8,777 nucleotides of DNA, taken from positions 1 to 8,777 of the forward strand of contig CANQJU010000036.1 in NCBI GenBank assembly GCA_947624315.1, in the 5' to 3' direction. Source of the stretch: an uncultured Bacilli bacterium (lineage in GTDB: Bacteria > Bacillota_I > Bacilli_A > ML615J-28 > CAG-698). Shown here one piece after another: positions 1 through 6,647 of this stretch (positions are counted from its first letter, which is position 1; each line of letters starts with the position of its first letter). The notes under the pieces are model-generated. The model was given only the letters and a program-made list of their open reading frames with translations. It was not told the DNA's origin and did no database searches. The position numbers and the translations under genes were made by a program.

Positions 1-540
1 ACTTTGATCAGCTCGAAATTCTTCGCGTCGATGGATTAAATAAACGGTATTACAAATATTAGTTAGATACAAAGCTTCCTCAAAAGCAGAGTTTCCACCA
101 CCTATTACAGCTACTTTTTTATTTTTATAAAAATTACCATCACAAACAGCACACCAAGATATTCCTCTGCCACTAAATTTGCCCTCATTAGGAACGCCTA
201 ATTTTTTATGAATTGTTCCAAGAGCCAAAATAACAGTTTTAGATAAAAATGTTTCTTTTTGAGTTATCACATTAAAAACATCTTTATCCTTTTTAACATC
301 TAAAACTTCATATCCTAAAAAATCAATGCCTAAGTTTGTCACTTGTTCAAACATTTTCATAGATAAATCAGTTCCATTGATAGAATTATACCCGGGATAG
401 TTTTCTATTATATTGGTATTAACCATAGCTCCACCAGGAGCATTTTTTTCAATAATTCCTACTTTCAAACCATTTCTCGCCCCATAAATTGCACTAGTCA
501 TACCAGCAGGTCCACAACCAATTATTAAAATGTCATACAT
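1..540 (-). CDS. trxB: Thioredoxin reductase (NADPH), C-terminus cut by the window edge
   Basis: The reading frame is open from the ATG at 540-538 to base 1, giving 180 N-terminal residues of a protein normally about 305-315 long. The family is a cytoplasmic FAD flavoenzyme that passes electrons from NADPH to thioredoxin. Visible motifs are the FAD-binding GCGPAG (residues 8-13), APGGAM (34-39), ENYPG (46-50), ALGT (106-109), the redox-active dithiol CAVC followed by DG (C130 and C133), the NADPH Rossmann motif IGGGNSA (146-152) and HRREEFRA (170-177). The paired arginines of HRR normally bind the NADPH 2'-phosphate, which argues for an NADPH-dependent enzyme, not a ferredoxin- or flavodoxin-type relative. 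The start is firm: GGAGG lies 6 nt upstream and the FAD motif begins at once. The first 8 bp overlap the end of the HAD phosphatase gene, so translation is probably coupled. Small deviations are CAVC for the common CATC and GGGNS for GGGDS. The FAD-binding return segment at the C-terminus is not visible. Confidence 0.96.
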   Translation of the reverse strand, partial: MYDILIIGCGPAGMTSAIYGARNGLKVGIIEKNAPGGAMVNTNIIENYPGYNSINGTDLSMKMFEQVTNLGIDFLGYEVLDVKKDKDVFNVITQKETFLSKTVILALGTIHKKLGVPNEGKFSGRGISWCAVCDGNFYKNKKVAVIGGGNSAFEEALYLTNICNTVYLIHRREEFRADQS

Positions 541-1171
541 GAATTTCCTCCAGTAATTGAACTATATCACTTATGTTTTCAATTACATAATCTGCACCGC
601 TATTTAATAAAGCTTCTTTTGATGTCCCTGATTGCATAACTCCGATTCCTAAAACATTAGCATTGTGAGCAGTTTGCATATCACAAGGTCCATCACCAAT
701 ATAGATGCATTGATCATTAAAATGTTTTTGAGCCTTGAAAATTCCTTCAGGATGAGGTTTAGGATTAGTAACTTCATCAACACCTAAGATGTAATCAAAA
801 CAATTTATAAGTCCTTTTTCTTTGAGTCCAGATTCAATAGCCTCATGAACTTTGTTAGAAAAGATAGCTAACGTATATCCTTTCTCCTTTAATTCATTCA
901 AAGTTTCTAAAGTTTTAGGAAAACATTTTAAATATTGGCTTTGCAATGATGTACTAATCTTTCGATATTCTTTGAACATAAATTCAACTTCATTATCATT
1001 GCAACCAATTTTTTTGAATGTATCACGTAATGATGGCCCAAAAAAGCTCCTAAGATCTTCTTCTGTATATTTATAAGTAGGTAAAAATCGCTTAAATAAT
1101 GTGATAAAATTTTGCCTAATTAACTCATAAGTATCTAAAATTGTTCCATCTAAATCAAACAAAAGTACCAT
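533..1171 (-). CDS. HAD superfamily subfamily IA phosphatase, PpaX/Gph-like
   Basis: This 212-residue soluble phosphohydrolase has the full HAD motif set. Motif I is DLDGT at residues 6-10, with nucleophile D6 and acid/base D8. Motif II is FSN at 104-106, motif III is PKPHP at 137-141 with K138, and motif IV is GDGPCD at 159-164 with D160 and D164. Residues about 15-85 form the helical C1 cap. The cap segment GPSLRDTF (45-52) and the later DEVTNPKPHPE resemble PpaX, the pyrophosphatase that in Bacillus clears PPi made when HprK/P dephosphorylates HPr. Length (PpaX is about 215) and the trxB neighbour also fit. Phosphoglycolate phosphatase (Gph) or another small-phosphate phosphatase cannot be excluded, so no symbol is given. 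The ATG sits directly before motif I and has GAGG (1179-1182) 7 nt upstream. It overlaps the VanZ-like gene by 17 bp and trxB by 8 bp. No hprK is visible nearby, which leaves a PpaX role without its usual partner. Confidence 0.9.
   Translation of the reverse strand: MVLLFDLDGTILDTYELIRQNFITLFKRFLPTYKYTEEDLRSFFGPSLRDTFKKIGCNDNEVEFMFKEYRKISTSLQSQYLKCFPKTLETLNELKEKGYTLAIFSNKVHEAIESGLKEKGLINCFDYILGVDEVTNPKPHPEGIFKAQKHFNDQCIYIGDGPCDMQTAHNANVLGIGVMQSGTSKEALLNSGADYVIENISDIVQLLEEIHV
547..551 (-). promoter_or_regulatory. Ribosome binding site of trxB
   Basis: GGAGG is read on the minus strand 6 nt before the trxB ATG. It lies inside the last codons of the HAD phosphatase gene. This is the strongest Shine-Dalgarno core in the window, and it suggests trxB is translated efficiently even though its start overlaps the upstream gene's stop. 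Confidence 0.8.
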
Positions 1172-1730
1172 TTCTTTTCCTCATTTCCTGTAAACCAATC
1201 ATATCCATTAACTTATAACATAGTGCCCCAAAAGCAACGCCCGAAACATTTAGGATTATATCTACTAAATCAAAAACACCTGTTTTTGTTATCAATTGTA
1301 TAATTTCAAATAAAATTATAATTAATAATGCATATAAACCATTCATAAAATATTTTTCTTTAATGCTTAAAAGAATAATAATTAAAGGAAAAAACAAGAA
1401 AAAATTACCAAAAATATTAATAAAAACAATCTCATTTTCCCACATTATTCTTAACCATTTTCCTAAATATAAATCAACTGAATAGGTTATATCAACTTGA
1501 TGACGAAAAGTCATAAACATCAATAACATAATTAAATAAAGAATTAAACTTACGCGATAACAACTAAAATAGTATGTTGTTATAAAACCTATAAAAGCTA
1601 TAGTCAAATATATTTCTGTATGACTATAAAAAATATCTAATTTATTAACAACTGCTCTAATAAAATAATAAAATAATCCTACTAAAATAACACCACATAA
1701 AGCCGGTAAAACATTCTTCCTAATATTCAT
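1155..1730 (-). CDS. VanZ-like family integral membrane protein
   Basis: This 191-residue, very hydrophobic protein has about six likely membrane segments near residues 7-27, 39-56, 59-74, 101-122, 128-147 and 155-175. There is a polar, charged loop at about 76-100 and a basic tail (MRKRN). The second half carries the VanZ-like signature: NIFGN (105-109), FP (114-115), FEIIQ (141-145) and GVFDLVDIILNVSG (151-164), including G151, F153, D154, D157, N161 and G164. Family members are linked to low-level teicoplanin resistance (VanZ), but most have no known biochemical activity, so the role here is unknown; an envelope function is inferred. The gene starts 3 nt after the uvrA stop, and its only Shine-Dalgarno candidate, AAGAAGG, is 11 nt from the ATG, which is long. 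Its end overlaps the HAD gene by 17 bp. It sits where hprK and lgt lie in the related Bacillus-type cluster, but shows no similarity that I can see to either: no kinase P-loop and no recognisable Lgt motif. Confidence 0.85.
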   Translation of the reverse strand: MNIRKNVLPALCGVILVGLFYYFIRAVVNKLDIFYSHTEIYLTIAFIGFITTYYFSCYRVSLILYLIMLLMFMTFRHQVDITYSVDLYLGKWLRIMWENEIVFINIFGNFFLFFPLIIILLSIKEKYFMNGLYALLIIILFEIIQLITKTGVFDLVDIILNVSGVAFGALCYKLMDMIGLQEMRKRNGTFV

Positions 1731-1733
1731 CTT

Positions 1734-4547
1734 TTATAAAACCTTCTTTAAGAATTGTCCTGTATATGATTTTTCTACATTAGCCACTTCTTCTGGCGTT
1801 CCACAAGCCACGATTTCCCCGCCATTATTACCACCTTCAGGTCCTAAATCAATTATATAATCAGCTGTTTTAATAACATCCAAATTGTGTTCAATAATAA
1901 CAACAGTTGCTCCTTGTTCAACAATATAATTTATTACATCTAATAATTTTCTAACATCATCAGTATGCAATCCTGTAGTTGGTTCATCCAATAAATATAT
2001 TGTATTCGCCGTAATTTTTCTTTGTAATTCACTAGCCAACTTAACTCTTTGGGCCTCACCACCAGATAATGTTGTAGCGCTTTGGCCCAATTTAATATAA
2101 CCCAAACCAACATTATTTAAAGTTTCAAGTTTATTTTTAATCATAGGAATATTACTAAAGAAACTAACTGCTTCTTCTACTGTCATATCCAAGACATCAG
2201 CAATAGACTTACCCTTATATTTAACCTCTAGAGTTTCTTGATTATATCTTTTACCATGACACTCTTCACATGGAACATAAACATCAGGTAAGAAATGCAT
2301 TTCAATACGTATTACTCCATCTCCCCAACATCTTTCACATCGTCCACCTTTAACATTAAATGAAAATCGTCCTTTATTATAACCTCTCATTTTTGCTTCA
2401 ACTGTCTCAGCAAATAAATCACGAATATTATCAAATACTCCTGTATAAGTAGCAGGATTGCTTCGTGGAGTTCTACCTATTGGGGATTGGTCAATGTCAA
2501 TAACTCTATCAAAATCTTTCCATCCAATAATCTCATCACATTTTCCAGGAACACATTTAGAATGATAAATATTTTTCATCAATCCTTTTAATAGTGTTTC
2601 ATTAATTAATGTTGATTTCCCACTACCACTAACACCAGTTATTACTGTTAGAACACCTTCAGGAATAGAAACGTTAATATGTTTAAGATTATTTTCAGAA
2701 GCATTAATTATTTGTAAAGTTCTTCCATTTCCCTTTCTTCTTTGCGAAGGAACAGGGATAAACTTTTTCTTAGACAAGTATTGACCAGTTAAACTATTTT
2801 CATTAGCCATGACTTCTTCTGGAGTTCCATAGGCAATAACCTCACCACCATGAAGACCAGCCGCAGGTCCAATATCAATCAAATAGTCAGATTTCATCAT
2901 CATTTCCTCATCATGTTCAACAACTATTAATGTGTTTCCTAAGTCTCTCATTTCCTTTAAGGCATCGATTAATTTTGCATTATCTCTTTGGTGAAGACCG
3001 ATTGATGGCTCATCTAAGACATATAATACTCCTGATAAATGAGAACCTATTTGGGTGGCCAATCTTATTCTTTGACTTTCACCACCTGATAAGGTAGCAC
3101 TTAATCTTGATAATGTTAAATACTCCAATCCAACATTAATTAAAAAGTTCAAACGATCCTTAATCTCTTTGAAAATTAAGAAAGATATTGTCTTTTCTGA
3201 TTCGCTTAATTTTAGTGAATTAATAAAATCTAAAGCTTCAGCTATTGTCATTTGTGTAAATTCATAAATATTTTTTCCGCCAACAAGAACACTTAAAGCT
3301 TCTTTTGATAATCTTTTCCCACCACACTTTGGACAAGGAACATCAGCTAAATAACTGTTATAATATTCACGGGAAAAACTAGAGGTTGTTTGCATATATC
3401 TTCTTTCAATTAGTTTAGCAATACCTTCAATATAAGTAGTCTTTCGATAAGTATTTTGACCACTTGTTGTGATTTCATATGTTATTGGTTCTCTAGAACC
3501 ATTTAATATTATATCTTTTTCTTCATTAGTTAATTCTTCATATGGTTTGTCTAAATCAATATTATAATAATCTGTTAGTTTAACAAAAGTTTGCCATTCA
3601 ATATTATCAGTATCAACAATATTTTTTAAATATCTTATAGCACCTTTTCTAATAGATTTTTGTGGGTCAGTAATAAGTAATCTTTCATCAACCTTTTGCA
3701 TAACTCCCAAGCCCTTACATTCATCGCATGCTCCAAAAGGAGAATTGAATGAAAACAAGCGAGGTTCAAGTTTAGAAATAGAAAAATCGCAATATGGGCA
3801 AGATAAATGCTCACTAAATATTTGTTCTTTATCATTAATTGATACTAAGACTTTGCCATCGCCAAACTTTAAAGCAGTTTCAAGGGATGCGTATAATCGA
3901 CTTTTAACTTCTTCACGCAATTTAACTCTATCAACTATAATTTCAATACTATGATTTTTATTTTTGTCTAAAGAAATATCATCATCAACATCGAATACTT
4001 CTCCATCAACTCTTATACGTGAAAATCCTTCTTTACGAATTAGTTCTAAAGTTTTTTCATGAGTTCCTTTTCTGCCAATAACAATTGGACTATAAATAAT
4101 TACTCGTGCTTCTTCTTCACCCAAATATATTTTTTCAAGCATTTGATTAATTGTTTGCGCTTCTATTTCCACATGATGTGTGGGACAATAGGCTTTACCA
4201 ATTCGAGCATATAACAAACGCAAATAATCATATATTTCAGTTACTGTTCCAACAGTTGAACGAGGATTTTTATTTGTTGTTTTTTGATCAATAGAGATTG
4301 CTGGAGATAATCCTTCAATAGAATCAACATCAGGTTTATCCATATTTCCTAAAAATTGACGAGCATATGCTGATAGACTTTCAACATATCTTCTTTGTCC
4401 TTCCGCATAAATGGTATCAAAAGCTAATGATGTTTTACCACTACCACTTACACCAGTCATAACAACTAATTTTTCTTTAGGTATTTTTATACTAATGTTT
4501 TTTAAATTGTTGGCTCTTGCTCCTTTAACAACAATATATTTTTCCAT
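1734..4547 (-). CDS. uvrA: Excinuclease ABC subunit A (UvrA)
   Basis: This 937-residue, full-length UvrA is the dimeric ABC-type ATPase that recognises bulky DNA lesions and loads UvrB in nucleotide excision repair. Seen in order: Walker A1 GVSGSGKT (32-39); a first zinc module with C250, C253, C274 and C277; a CPKCGGKRL element (404-412); ABC signature 1 LSGGE (486-490); Walker B1 YVLDEPS (509-515) with H545 of the H-loop; Walker A2 GVSGSGKS (638-645); a second zinc module with C737, C740, C760 and C763; signature 2 LSGGE (827-831); Walker B2 YLLDEP (851-856) with H887. Family lengths are about 940-960, so nothing is missing. The ATG follows the ligA stop by 4 nt and has a strong overlapping Shine-Dalgarno. 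An oddity is W741 directly after CERC, where a polar residue is usual. uvrB, the frequent partner just upstream of uvrA in Firmicutes, is not adjacent; ligA takes that position. Confidence 0.99.
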   Translation of the reverse strand: MEKYIVVKGARANNLKNISIKIPKEKLVVMTGVSGSGKTSLAFDTIYAEGQRRYVESLSAYARQFLGNMDKPDVDSIEGLSPAISIDQKTTNKNPRSTVGTVTEIYDYLRLLYARIGKAYCPTHHVEIEAQTINQMLEKIYLGEEEARVIIYSPIVIGRKGTHEKTLELIRKEGFSRIRVDGEVFDVDDDISLDKNKNHSIEIIVDRVKLREEVKSRLYASLETALKFGDGKVLVSINDKEQIFSEHLSCPYCDFSISKLEPRLFSFNSPFGACDECKGLGVMQKVDERLLITDPQKSIRKGAIRYLKNIVDTDNIEWQTFVKLTDYYNIDLDKPYEELTNEEKDIILNGSREPITYEITTSGQNTYRKTTYIEGIAKLIERRYMQTTSSFSREYYNSYLADVPCPKCGGKRLSKEALSVLVGGKNIYEFTQMTIAEALDFINSLKLSESEKTISFLIFKEIKDRLNFLINVGLEYLTLSRLSATLSGGESQRIRLATQIGSHLSGVLYVLDEPSIGLHQRDNAKLIDALKEMRDLGNTLIVVEHDEEMMMKSDYLIDIGPAAGLHGGEVIAYGTPEEVMANENSLTGQYLSKKKFIPVPSQRRKGNGRTLQIINASENNLKHINVSIPEGVLTVITGVSGSGKSTLINETLLKGLMKNIYHSKCVPGKCDEIIGWKDFDRVIDIDQSPIGRTPRSNPATYTGVFDNIRDLFAETVEAKMRGYNKGRFSFNVKGGRCERCWGDGVIRIEMHFLPDVYVPCEECHGKRYNQETLEVKYKGKSIADVLDMTVEEAVSFFSNIPMIKNKLETLNNVGLGYIKLGQSATTLSGGEAQRVKLASELQRKITANTIYLLDEPTTGLHTDDVRKLLDVINYIVEQGATVVIIEHNLDVIKTADYIIDLGPEGGNNGGEIVACGTPEEVANVEKSYTGQFLKKVL

Positions 4548-4551
4548 TATA

Positions 4552-4560
4552 TCACCTTTT
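4552..4560 (-). promoter_or_regulatory. uvrA ribosome binding site fused to the ligA stop codon
   Basis: Read on the minus strand, the last two ligA codons (AAA AGG) and its TGA stop together form AAAAGGTGA, an excellent Shine-Dalgarno. TATA then separates it from the uvrA ATG. The ribosome ending ligA therefore stops on the uvrA initiation site, which implies termination-reinitiation coupling. Confidence 0.8.
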
Positions 4561-6528
4561 AATCATTTCTAAGAATTCTTGCTCGCTAATAATTTTAATA
4601 TTTAATTCTTCAGCTTTAGTTTTCTTGCTACCAGCATCACTACCAGCCACAACAAAAGATGTTTTTTTACTAACACTACTAGCGGCATTTCCCCCCATAT
4701 CTTCAATTATTTTCGTAGCCTCTTCTCTTGTTAAAGATTCTAACTTACCAGTTAAAACAATTGTCATTCCCTTGAATATTTGTTCATTTTCATTTACTTC
4801 TTCAATAGGATTAATTCCTAAACTTTGTAATTCACGAACTAAATCACTATTTTTAGCCATGTAATTAACTAAACTATTGGCAATAGCTTCACCAATATCT
4901 TTAATATTCAATAAGTCATTATAACTTGCCTTTAGTAAATTATCGAGTGAACCATATTGTTTAGCCAATATTTTAGATATTTTCCCTCCAACAAATCTAA
5001 TGCCTAAAGATGTAATAACTTTATCTAAAGAATTGTTTTTAGAATTTTCAATGGCATCAAGAAGTGATTGAACACTTTTTTCTCCTAATCCTTCTATCAT
5101 TTCTAATTCAGATTGATAATTTTTCAATCGATAAATATCTGTTATCTTCTTTAAATATCCTCTTCTAAATAAATCTTCAACTAACTTTTCTCCTAAGCCA
5201 TCAATATCCATACATCCACGAGAAGCAAAATATACTAATCCCGCCCTTATTCTTCCTGGGCATTCTTCATTTAAACAATAATGAACGGCTTCATCTTTAG
5301 CCCTTACTAATTCACTTCCACATTCTGGACATTTATCTATCATATAAAATGGTTTAACATCACTTCCACGGCGATCAAAGTTAACGCGAACGACTTCAGG
5401 AATAATTTCCCCGGCTTTTCTAACCAAAACATAATCACCAATACGAATATCGCGATCAATAATGAAATCTTCATTATTTAAAGTTGCTCTTTGTACTAAA
5501 CTTCCAGCAATCATAACCGGTTCTAAAACAGCATTAGGAGTAATATTTCCCGTTCTACCAACAGTAAAAATAATATTTAACATTTTAGTTTCTACTTCTA
5601 AAGCAGGAAACTTATAAGCAACAGCCCATTTAGGAGTTTTAATAGTATAGCCAATTGCTTCTTGCATATCAAAGTTATCAACTTTTATAACAACTCCATC
5701 AGTTTCATAATCTAAATCTTTACGAGTATCTTTCCATTTTTCAATATAATTAATAACATCATCGATATTTTCACAATATTCATAATTAGGATTAACACTA
5801 AAACCTACTTTTTCTAAAAACTTTAAAGCTTCATATTGACCTTGTAATCCATATTGTTTAGGATTAACAATTGTATAATTAAAAATATCCAAATTTCTCT
5901 TGCGAGTTATTTCTGGGTTTAATTGCCTTAAAGATCCTCCTGCCGCATTACGAGGATTTTTAAACAAAGTTTCCCCATTTTTTTCTCGTATATTATTCAA
6001 ATAATTGAGAACTGATTTCTTCATATATACTTCACCACGAAGTTCAATACTCATATTATTGGCAAGTTTTTTCGGTAAACTATTAATAGTATTCATGTTT
6101 GCGGTAATATTTTCTCCAACAAGTCCATTTCCTCTAGTTGATCCTAAAACAAATTTACCATTTTCATAGCTAGCATTACTAGCAATACCATCTATTTTTA
6201 ATTCACAAACATAATGGGGATTAAATCCTTCTTTTCTAATGCGCATATCAAAATCTCTTAGTTCATTGCAATTAAAAACATCTGCCAAAGAAAGCATTGG
6301 AGTTTGATAATATATCTTTTCAAGCTCAGTCTCTTGAAAATCACCTACACGTCTTGTGGGTGAATTAGGTAAAATATATTCAGGATATTGATTTTCTAAT
6401 GTTTCTAATTCTCTTAACAAACTATCATATTCATAATCTGATACTAAAGAAACATCATTGTTATAATATTCTTGACTATATTTATTTAATAATTCGACTA
6501 ATTCTTTTATTTTTTCTTGAGGATTCAT
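4552..6528 (-). CDS. ligA: NAD+-dependent DNA ligase LigA
   Basis: LigA seals nicks in duplex DNA using NAD+, finishing replication and excision repair. The 658-residue product (from the ATG at 6528-6526) shows the whole bacterial architecture. Domain Ia carries EYY (20-22), D25, D31 and YD (34-35) for NAD+ binding. The adenylation domain has KIDG with adenylated K111 (111-114), RGE (164-166), NPRNAAGGSLRQ (191-202), DGVVIK (277-282) and K303. The OB fold has VGRTGNITP (323-331). A zinc finger follows (C400, C403, C418, C423), then helix-hairpin-helix repeats (about 435-570) and a BRCT domain (about 583-657). A longer reading from 6549 (7 extra residues) is possible. The 6528 start is preferred because AAAGGTGG lies 4 nt before it, and the predicted promoter would leave only about a 10-nt leader for the upstream ATG. 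Unusual residues are TRGNG (131-135) where TRGDG is usual, YYQTPMLSL with Y where H usually precedes PMLSL, and ATLNN for ATLHN. pcrA-ligA adjacency is classic in Firmicutes. Confidence 0.98.
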   Translation of the reverse strand: MNPQEKIKELVELLNKYSQEYYNNDVSLVSDYEYDSLLRELETLENQYPEYILPNSPTRRVGDFQETELEKIYYQTPMLSLADVFNCNELRDFDMRIRKEGFNPHYVCELKIDGIASNASYENGKFVLGSTRGNGLVGENITANMNTINSLPKKLANNMSIELRGEVYMKKSVLNYLNNIREKNGETLFKNPRNAAGGSLRQLNPEITRKRNLDIFNYTIVNPKQYGLQGQYEALKFLEKVGFSVNPNYEYCENIDDVINYIEKWKDTRKDLDYETDGVVIKVDNFDMQEAIGYTIKTPKWAVAYKFPALEVETKMLNIIFTVGRTGNITPNAVLEPVMIAGSLVQRATLNNEDFIIDRDIRIGDYVLVRKAGEIIPEVVRVNFDRRGSDVKPFYMIDKCPECGSELVRAKDEAVHYCLNEECPGRIRAGLVYFASRGCMDIDGLGEKLVEDLFRRGYLKKITDIYRLKNYQSELEMIEGLGEKSVQSLLDAIENSKNNSLDKVITSLGIRFVGGKISKILAKQYGSLDNLLKASYNDLLNIKDIGEAIANSLVNYMAKNSDLVRELQSLGINPIEEVNENEQIFKGMTIVLTGKLESLTREEATKIIEDMGGNAASSVSKKTSFVVAGSDAGSKKTKAEELNIKIISEQEFLEMIKR

Positions 6529-6532
6529 AATT

Positions 6533-6540
6533 CCACCTTT
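6533..6540 (-). promoter_or_regulatory. Ribosome binding site deciding the ligA start
   Basis: AAAGGTGG on the minus strand is followed by AATT and then the ATG at 6528. It lies inside what would be codons 4-6 of the longer reading from 6549. The upstream ATG has only a poor AAGAAAG before it. This site therefore supports the shorter 658-residue LigA. Confidence 0.75.
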
Positions 6541-6566
6541 ATTTGTCATTCTTTCTTATTATTATC

Positions 6567-6595
6567 ATTATAGCACATTTTATCTATATTTAAAA
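6567..6595 (-). promoter_or_regulatory. Predicted sigma-A promoter with extended -10 for the ligA-uvrA-vanZ-like-HAD-trxB unit
   Basis: On the minus strand, TGCTATAAT is a perfect extended -10 (TATAAT at 6572-6567, TG at 6575-6574). Seventeen bases upstream lies TTTTAA (6595-6590), a weak -35 with three matches to TTGACA, within a very AT-rich stretch that could act as an UP element. Transcription would start near 6560, about 30 nt before the chosen ligA ATG. I see no GAAC-N4-GTTC LexA-type box near it, so SOS control of this promoter is not supported by the sequence. Confidence 0.6.
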
Positions 6596-6620
6596 TTAAA
6601 ATAGTATTTTTTTATAAATT

Positions 6621-6646
6621 AAAAATCTTCTAATTAAAGAAGATTT
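6621..6646 (-). terminator. Short AT-rich hairpin terminator after pcrA
   Basis: AAATCTTCT and AGAAGATTT form a perfect 9-bp stem (6638-6646 with 6623-6631) around a 6-nt loop, TTAATT. The second arm runs into TT, making a run of five T, followed by AATTTAT. The stem begins one base after the pcrA TAA and includes two bases of a second in-frame TAA. The low GC content and short T tract suggest a leaky terminator, so some read-through into ligA is likely. It lies before the ligA promoter, which fits separate control of ligA. Confidence 0.6.
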
Positions 6647-6647
6647 A

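Larger units (their letters stand above)
6529..6647. other. pcrA-ligA intergenic region
   Basis: This 119-bp gap is the only intergenic space of note in the window. It holds the pcrA terminator hairpin, a highly AT-rich stretch with A and T tracts, the predicted extended -10 promoter, and the ligA ribosome binding site. No small ORF, tRNA or riboswitch-like structure is visible in it. Confidence 0.7.

Noticed and set aside
852..1076. Plus-strand ORF of 74 codons opposite the HAD gene
   Set aside because: It is wholly antisense to a well-supported HAD gene, its product resembles nothing I recognise, and I see no convincing ribosome binding site. It is a reading-frame shadow.
533..1171. Firm assignment of the HAD gene as phosphoglycolate phosphatase (gph)
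   Set aside because: The core motifs are shared by the whole subfamily, and GPSLRDTF plus the trxB neighbour favour PpaX. The substrate cannot be settled from sequence alone.
3635..4864. Other short ORFs overlapping uvrA and ligA on either strand
   Set aside because: All lie inside conserved domains of uvrA or ligA in another frame, with no family motif of their own.
6529..6549. LigA start seven codons upstream at 6549
   Set aside because: The extra residues (MTNKGGI) are not part of the family, the ribosome binding site for the 6528 ATG would be inside them, and the predicted transcript start leaves almost no leader for 6549.
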